Assembly (NCBI GenBank): GCA_001898425.1
Contig: MKTV01000061.1
Location: forward strand, 149,225 to 192,249
Direction: 5' to 3'
Source: Rhodospirillales bacterium 69-11
GTDB lineage: Bacteria > Pseudomonadota > Alphaproteobacteria > Acetobacterales > Acetobacteraceae
Length of the DNA: 43,025 nt
The position numbers and the translations under genes are program-made. Positions 10,101 through 19,100 of the stretch are shown here, piece after piece; position 1 is the stretch's first letter; every line of letters starts with the position of its first letter. The notes beneath the pieces were generated by a model that saw nothing but the letters and a program-made list of their open reading frames with translations, ran no database searches and was not told the DNA's origin.

Positions 10101-13100
10101 GGCGGCGCTCGCAACCGCGCCAGCCGCGATCGCGGTTCTGGATACGGCCGCAGGCATCGAAGCGGACCTGACCTCCGGCAGCTCCCGGCTGGTCGCCCAC
10201 CGCGCGGCCCTGAGCGGCATCGCCGTGAACGGCGGCGGCACGATCACGCTGACCGACGCCCAGGTCCAGGCCGCCCATGTGAACGACGGGTCGGGATCGG
10301 TCTTCTCCCTCCTGAGCGGCGCTTCCCTGATCGTGGTGGGCGTGAGCGTCGCTCATGCGGATGCGATTGCCGCCCTGCCCGTGGCGGCCCAGAGCTTCAC
10401 TATCAGCGACACCGCCGCCGCCATCCAGGCGGACCTCGCCAGCGGCCTCGCGTCCCACCTGCTCGCCCATCTCGCCACGATCAGCGGCATCGGCGTGAGC
10501 GATGCCGGCATGGTGAGCCTGACGGTCGCGGAGACACTGGCGACTGGCGTGGATGACGGCGCCGGATCCGCCCTCGCGAAGCTGACGGGCGGCACCTTCC
10601 GTGTGACCGATGCCCCCGTGGGGCTGCTCGGTGTGCTCGCCAACCTGGTGCGCGTGCCCGACGTGATCACCGTGTCCGATCTCGCGAGCGAAATCGAAGC
10701 CGATCTCATCGCCGTCCCCTCGCAGCTTCTGGCGCAGCTTTCCCGGATCTCGAGCATCGTGGTCGCGGACTCCGGCGTGATCACGCTCACCGTCGCGCAG
10801 ACCCTCGCAGCGGGGGTCGACGACGGACCGGATTCCGTGATGGCGAAGGTCCAAGGCGGCAGCTTCGTGGTGACCGACGCGCACGTGACCGACCTGGCGC
10901 TCCTCGCGGCGCTGCCGGTGCCCCCGACCAGCATCCAGGTGAGCGCGACAGCCGCGGCCATCGTTGCGGACCTGACGTCCGGCCAGTCGGAGCTCCTTGC
11001 CCACGCGGCGCGGCTCTCCATCCTCGACGTGAGTGACGGAGGGACGATCGCCCTGTCCGTTGCCCAGGTCACGTTGGCGAGTGTCGACGATGGCCCGAGT
11101 TCGGTGCTCGCCAGGACCATTCATGGGGGGCTTCTGATCACCGGTGCAGCGATCGCCGATTTCGTCACCATCGAAGGACTATGGCGGCAACCCACCGGCG
11201 TGACGGTCTTGGATACCGCCGCCAATCTTCAGTCCGACCTTGCCGGCGGCAACTCGGTCCTGCTCGCGCACGCGGCCGAAATCACGTCGATTGCGTCCAT
11301 CGAGCCGTCCATCACCTTCACCCTGTCCGTGGCGCAACTCGCCCCGAGCCTGGCTGTGCTTGGGAATGTCGCCTCCCTGTTCGAGGTGAGGGTCGTCGAC
11401 AGCGCGGCGAATATCGCAGCGGATCTGGCAGATCCCTCCTCCATCGTCGCGCAGCTCACGACGGTCATCACGGGGATCACGCTGACGGATGGCGGCACGC
11501 CCACCATCACACTGTCGATCGCACGGTTCGATGCGAGCCGGCAGGCGCTGAATTTCATTGATAGTCCGTATCATCTCGACATTGCGGACAGCGACACGGC
11601 GCTGCAAGCGGATCTCGTTTCGGCAGGCTCCATCCTGCGCGCGTCCGTGGCGGCCGTGCATGCCATTACCGTGACCGGCGGCACCGTCATCACGCTGACC
11701 ATGACCCAGGCGGTGCAGGCCGGCGTCGCTGCCGTCCTCGCGCTCACCACCGGCATCACGACGGTCATGGTTGCCGAGGTCGCGGTCGCGGATGTCCCGA
11801 CGGTCGCGGCTCTGGGGATCGCCCATCTCGCGATGATGATCCACGACACCGCCGCCGCGGTCGAGGCTGATCTCACCGGGGCCGGGTCGGCCCTCGAGGC
11901 TCAGGCGGGCGCGATCGCCGGGATCGTGCTCACCGATGTGGGCACGCCCACGCTCCTGTTCGACGTCGCGCGCCTGACCGCCACGTCCGGGCTCGTCAGC
12001 CGTATCAGCACGCCCTACACGATCGCGATCGTCGATACCGCGGCGCACGTGCAGAGTGACCTCGCGGGCGCGACACCGGAACTGGTCACACATGCGGCCG
12101 CATTGAGCAGCATCACGCTGACGGATGGGGGCACCCCGACCATTGCGCTCAGCATGACGCAGGTGAGTACGGCCGGGACGGTGCTCGCCAGGATCGGGTC
12201 GAGCTTCCATCTCGCGATCGCGGATACCGCCGCCAATGTCCAGGCGGACCTGGCATCCACCACGCCGACCCTGCTCACGCTCCTGTCCAGCATCACCGCC
12301 ATCACGCTCACCGACGGTGGCACGCCCTCGATCGTCCTGACGCTCGCGCAAGTCGCCGCCGACTCCGCCGCGCTGGCTCTGATCGCATCGCCGTGGCAGC
12401 TCCAGGTTCTAGACACCGCCGCTGCGGTGGAAGCGGATCTTGCGGGCGGCCCGGCATCCGTGCTGCTGGATTACGGTGCAACCCTGACCGGCGTCACGCT
12501 GACCGTCGGCACCACGATCACGTTGACCGAGGCGCAGGCGACCTATGCCGGCGTGGCTGCCGTGCTTGCCACGACCTCGGGTCTTGGCAGCTTCGTCGTG
12601 ACGGATGTGGCGGTGGCGCAAGTCCCGACGGTTCTCGGCCTGGGAATCGACAATACCAGGATGAGCATCGTCGATACCGCTGCCCAGGTGCAGGCCGACC
12701 TCACCGGGGCGGGTCACCTCCTCGCCAACATCGCCGACATCGCCGATATCACGCTCTCGGACGGTGCGGTCCCCACGATCACGCTGAGCATTGCCCGCGT
12801 CGTCGCCGATCACGCAGTGCTGATCCGGGTGGGACTGCCCTGGTCGCTTGCCGTCGCCGACACGGCGGCGAACCTCCAGGCCGACCTCGCCGCCGGCTCC
12901 GGGTCTGCGTTGACCGCGTATGGCGCCATGCTGACCGGGATCACGCTCACCAGCGGCAGCACCATCACGCTGACCGAGGCACAGGTGACGCAGCCGGGGA
13001 TCGTCAACGTCCTGGCGGTGACCTCGGGCCTCACCACCCTCACCATCACCGGCGTTTCGGTCGCCCAGATCCCGACCATGCTGGGTCTCGGCATTCCGAA

Positions 13101-16100
13101 CACGGTCCTGGCGATCTCGGACACCGCCGCGCATATCGAGGCCGATCTCATCGGTGCGGGCACCCTGCTTTTCCATGACGCGGCGATCAGTGCGATCGAC
13201 CTGACCGATGGCGGCTCGCCCACGATCACGCTGACGCTCGCGCAACTCCGCATCGACTCCACGGTCCTCAACAAGATCGCGCTGCCCTGGTCGCTGGCGA
13301 TCACCGATAGCGCAGCCAATCTTCAGGCTGATCTCGCGCTTGGCGGCGGATCGGCACTGGCAGCCTTCGCGGCCATGCTCACGGACGTCACGCTGAGCGC
13401 GGGAGATACCATCACCCTGACGGAGGCGCAGGCCACGTCCGGTTCGGTCGCCTCCGTCCTGAGCCTCACGACCGGACTGAACGACTTCATCGTCACCAAC
13501 GTCTCACTCGCACAGATCTCGACCGTGCTCGGCCTGGGTGTCGCGCATACGAGGCTCGCGATCGCCGATACGGCGGCGCACATCGAGGCCGATCTCACCG
13601 GCGGAACGCCCCAGCTCACCAACGGAACCGTCGTCGCGGCGCTGGCCGGCATCACGCTTACGGACGCTACGCCTCCGACCATCACGCTCAGCCTTGCCCA
13701 GGCGACCGCGGCAGTGACGGCGTTGCAGGTGATCGGTTCGACCTGGCACCTCGCGATCTCCGACACCGCTGCGAACGTGCAAGCGGATCTCGCCGCGGGT
13801 GTAGGCTCGACACTGCTGGCGCACTCGTCCGAACTGATCGGGGTCACGCTGAGCGGCGGCAGCACGATCACGCTGACCGAAGCGCAGGCAACCCGCGCAG
13901 GCGTGGGTACCGTCCTGGCTCTCACCGCGGGTCTCACCAGCCTCGTGGTGACTGGCGCGACGATTGCGCAGGTCACGGACGTGCTCGCACTGGGCATCGC
14001 GACCACGAGCAAGACCGTCACGGACACTGCGGCACACCTGCAGGCCGATCTCAATCTCGGCGGCGCATCGATTCTGTTGACGCACATTTCCAGCATCTCC
14101 ACGATCGCGCTCAGCGACGGCGGGACGCCGATCCTGTCACTCAACGTCGCCGGGCTGACCTCGGCCACGCCGGTACTGGCTGCGATCAGTTCGAGTTACG
14201 CCCTGGCGTTGAGCGATACCGCCGCACATGTGCAGGCCGATCTTGCCGCAAGCGGCGGTTCGGCGATCCTCGCCCAAGGCGGCTCCTTGGCCAGCATCTC
14301 CCTGAGCGTCGGTGACACCATCACGTTGACCGAGGCGCAGGCCACGTATTCGGGTGTGGCGGACGCGCTGATCGCCACCTCCGGGTTGGCCACGTTCGTG
14401 GTCACGGAGGTGACGATCGGGCAGATCTCGACCGTAACCGGCCTGGGTGTCTCCGGGACCCGGATTTCCGTGAGCGACACGGCCGCGAATGTCCAGGCGG
14501 ATCTCACCAGTGGAGGCGTACTGCTCGCCCACGTGGCCACGCTGGTCGGGATCAGCCTGACGGATGGCGGCACACCCACCCTCACCCTGACGGTGGCGGA
14601 GTTCGGATCCAACGCCAGTGTGCTGGCGCTGATCGGCGGCAGCGTCAACGTGACCGTTTCGGATACGGCGGCTCACGTCCAGAGTGACCTGACGGGGGGA
14701 TCCTCCGTCCTCACGGCTCATGCCAGCTTGATCACGACCGTCGCGCTGACGGATGGTGGGACGCCTGCACTGACACTGACCGTTGCCCAGGTCGCCGCAA
14801 GCACGGCGGTGCTGACGCGGATCAGCTCCAGCTACCAGATCACGATCAGCGATACCGCGGCGAATGTGGAGGCGGATCTCGTCGCGGCCTCACCCGGTCT
14901 GGTTGCCGTCGATGGGGTTCTCGGCACGATCACCCTGACGGACGGAACCACCCCCACCATCACATTGAGCGTGGCACAGATATCCGCCGGCGCGACGGTG
15001 CTGGGACAGATCGGGTCCACGTATGACCTCGTCGCAGCGGATACGTCGGTTCATGTGCAGCTCGATCTCGCGCAAGGAGCCGGATCCGCCCTGCTTGGGC
15101 GCGGCGCGGCACTCACCGGGATCACCCTGACCACCGGCAGCACAATCGCGCTGACCGAGGCCCAGGCGGTCCACGCCGGCGTGGCAACGGCCCTGGGGCT
15201 CGTGAGCGGCATGTCGATCTTCCTGGTCACGAGCGTCGCGGTCGCGCAGATCGGCACCGTGGTGAGCCTCGGGGTCGGCGGAACCCGGCTGGCCATCGAG
15301 GACACCGCGGCGAACGTGCTCGCCGATCTCACCGGCGCGGGAGACCTGCTGGCGCATTTGGGCGTGATCTTCGGAATCACCCTGACGGATTTCGGGACGC
15401 CGGCCATCACCTTGACCCTGGCGCAAGTGTCCGCGAACGATCTGGTCCTGAACGCGATCACCTCGCCCTGGACGCTGGAGGTGACGGATGCCGCCGCGAA
15501 CGTGCAGGCCGACCTGGAGGCTGGATCAGGCTCCGTCCTCATCGCCCACGCGTCCGTCCTGGGCAGCATCACGCTCACCGGCGGCACCACGATCACGCTG
15601 ACCGAGGCCGAGGCCGTCTATGCCGGCGTCGCCGCGGCGCTCATCGCAACGACCAATCTCTCGAGCTTCGTCGTGACGGGTGTTTCGGTGGCTCAGCTTC
15701 CCGCCGTGGTGGCCCTTGCCGTGCCGCACACCAGTGCCGCCATATCCGACACCGCGGCGCACGTGGAGGCCGATCTCGTCGGGGCGGGCACGCTGCTCGC
15801 AGACATCGCGCGGATTGGTGGAATCACTCTGACCGACGGCGGCACGCCGACGCTCGCCTTCAACATCGCGCAACTGAGCGCTGGCACACCCGTGCTGGCT
15901 CAGATCGGGTCGAGCTATCAGCTCGTCATCACCGATACGGCGACCAATGTGCAGGCAGACCTTGCGCTTGGCGCAGGTTCCGCGTTGGTGACGCATCGGA
16001 GTGTCCTCGACCAACTGAACGTGTCGAGCGGCGACATCACGCTGACCAGCGCAGAGGTGCAGGTCACGGGTGTCGACGATGGCCCGTCCTCGGTGCTGGC

Positions 16101-19100
16101 GAAGATGGCCGGTGCGCAGCTCTACGTGACCGACGTGGCCGTTGCGGACATCACTGCGGTCATCGGCCTCCCCGTGGCGCCGCAATCCATCACCGTGCTC
16201 GATACCGCCGCCCACATCGCTGCCGACATCGCAGGTGCCGCCGTGATCGCGGCGCATACGCCGGGTATTACCTCGGTGCGCACGACCGAAACTACCCTCG
16301 ATGCCGGAACGGCGGCAACGCTCTACAACGGCCTGCATGCGGTAACGACGTTCGACGAGAGCGCCCTCACGGTGACCGACACCGCCACCGGGCTGCTCGC
16401 GGCCGCCAGCGCCGCGCCGGCCATGCTGGCCGCGGCAGCGCACGTGACCATGAGCGGTAATCCGACGGGGCTCACGGCGGCGCAGGCGACGACGCTCGCG
16501 GCGATCCTCGGGGGTGCGCTGCAGCTCGGACAGACGATGGGCATCGCCGATACGGTCTCGAACCTGCTGCTGCCGGGGAATGCCGCGGGCATCGCGCTCG
16601 CGACGAGCGTGACCCTGGATGCGCCAGCCACGACGACGGCGGCATTGGCGACGCAGCTGGTGGGGCTTCACGCCTACACGTCCGGCCCCGCCCTCACCAT
16701 CGCGGATACGGTCGCCAACCTGCTGGATGGCGCCAACCTGGCCGGCATCAACGCGGCCACGACGGTGTCGCCCAGCACGGACGTGACGGTGGATGCCGCG
16801 ACCTTGCATGACCTGGCGGGGCTGCACGGCTATGGCGCGGGGACCCACGTGCTGACGGTGCAGGACACCGTGACGGCGGTGCTCGCACTCACCCCGACCG
16901 AACTGGGATTCGCCGGCATCGTATCGGTGCAGGATACGATGGCGCACGTGACCGCAAGCGTCGGAACGCTGCAGGCCGCATTCCCCGATCAGGGCCATGT
17001 CTTGTCGATCACGCTGACGGACGCGAGCAGCAACGTCATTGCGATCGACCTGACGGCAACCGGCTACGCCGCCGCGGCGGACACCTATGCCGCGATCACG
17101 AACACAGGGGTCATGCGCGTGACCGGCAACGCGGCGGAGCTCGCGGCGATCGCCACGGCGCTGAAGTTCAACGCAGCGGTGGGCGAGGTCGACGTCGTGG
17201 ATACGGCGGAGAACATCCTGTCGAATCTCACGGCGCTGACCGGTATCGGCAGCAAGTTCATGAACGCGACCATCTCCGATACCGTCGTCAATGCCGCCGA
17301 GGTCGCCGCGCTGCTCACCGTCCCGAACCTGATCGCCACCGGATTGACGATCGAGGATACCGGCACCCAGGTGGCCGCGGCGATCATGGCCAACGGCACG
17401 CCCGGCCTGACGTTCATGAACGACCATGCCGTGAGGCTCACGGCCGATTCGGTGATCACCGCGGCCGAGGCTGTGCTGCTCGAGCAGCTCACGAGCTTCA
17501 GCAAGAACGGCTATAGCCTCTACATCTGGGACACGGCCCCGCATCTTACGGACAGCGCGAGCGGATATCTCGCCGCCGCCCAGAACGCGCTGATCGACGG
17601 GGTGTACCTCAAGGCGACCGGCCACATCGCCACCGTTTCTGCCACGCTGGCCTCCAGTCTCCTGTCGATCCTGGCGTTCAATCGCAATGATCCGCCCATC
17701 CCCGTGGGAGACGGGCTGCCGAACACGCTGCTGGTGCAGGACACGGCCTCGCGCATCGAGACCTACTGGGCGACCCTGTCCGCCAACAGCAGCGCCCTGA
17801 GCGGGGTGGTGGTGAATGCAACCGCGACCGTCAACGACACCGTGTTCGGGCACCTGCTCTCCCTCGGTGCCACGATGGACACCGGCAAGACGCTGACGGT
17901 GCGCGACACCGCGGCGAACATCATTGCGAACGCCACGGCGCAGTTGAGCGGCAGTCCCAGCATCACGCCGACCGCGTGGCAGATTTCCGGCAGCGCCTCG
18001 GTCTCGACGGCCGGTGCGATCCTGCTCGGTAGCCTCGCGGGCTTTGCGATCGGGGCGTACACGCTGACCTTGACCGACTCCGCCACGCTGACGGTGAGCC
18101 AGGCCAACACACTGGGCACGTTCGGTAGCTCGCTGCAGCGGGACGGACATACCCTCGACGTCTATGGCGATGTCGCCACCATGACGGCGGGCCCTGGCCT
18201 GAGCGCCAATGCCAAGCTGATCGTGACACCGCACATCACGGACACCTTCGCCAACCTCGCGACACTCACCCTCGGGTCCGGACTGCTGGGCGGTACGATC
18301 ACCGTGAGCGACAGCGAGGCCGTCACCGTCGCGCAAGCGTCCGCGTTCCTTTCCCTCCTGGGCGGGAGCGGGATCCCGGTCGGCAACGTGGCGTTCGGCG
18401 GAAACGTCGAGAGCATCACGGACACGCTCGCGGCCATCCAGACGCTGACCGGGAGCAGCGCGTGGACGTCCACGAGTTCGGTGCATGGCAACTTCCACCT
18501 GGTTGCCGCCGACACGGTCGCGAACTTGATCGACGGCTCCAACACGAGCGCGCTGGCTGCGATGAACGGCACCACGCTCGCCGGCAGCGAGACGATCACC
18601 GCCGCCGCGGCCGAGTCGCTGTTCGCGCTCGCGAACAGCATCCACTTCAGCAAGGGCGCAAGCTCGCTCACGATCGAGGACACGGCAGCACACCTGCTCA
18701 ATCCGGCCTACTGGGATGGGCTCGCCCTGGCGGACGTGCTGCAACTCGCCGGGAATGCCACGGTCGCCGCGGCGGATGCGGAAGCGCTGCTGAGCAACAG
18801 CCGGTTCAACCTCAATCACACGCTCACCGTTGCCGATACCGCGGCGAGCTTGCTCGATGGCGTTCTGGCCAGCGCGATCAGCAGCAGCCCCTACGCCGCG
18901 AGCGTGGTGGTGGAGTTGGCTGCGCCCGAAACGATGGATGCGGGCACCGCCCGAGCGCTCGTCAATCTTCCCGGCTATCACGACACGGGGACCCTGACGA
19001 TTGCGGACGATGCGTCCTATCTGCTGAACAGCGCCAACCATGCCGCGGAGGTCCTGGCGACGAGCGTCACGCTGATCGGGGACGAGACGGTGTCGGTCGG

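Noticed and set aside
9691-16200. DNA-level recent tandem duplication or assembly artefact in the giant gene
   Set aside because: Modules are well diverged at the nucleotide level and the reading frame is intact throughout, so old duplication is the simpler view.
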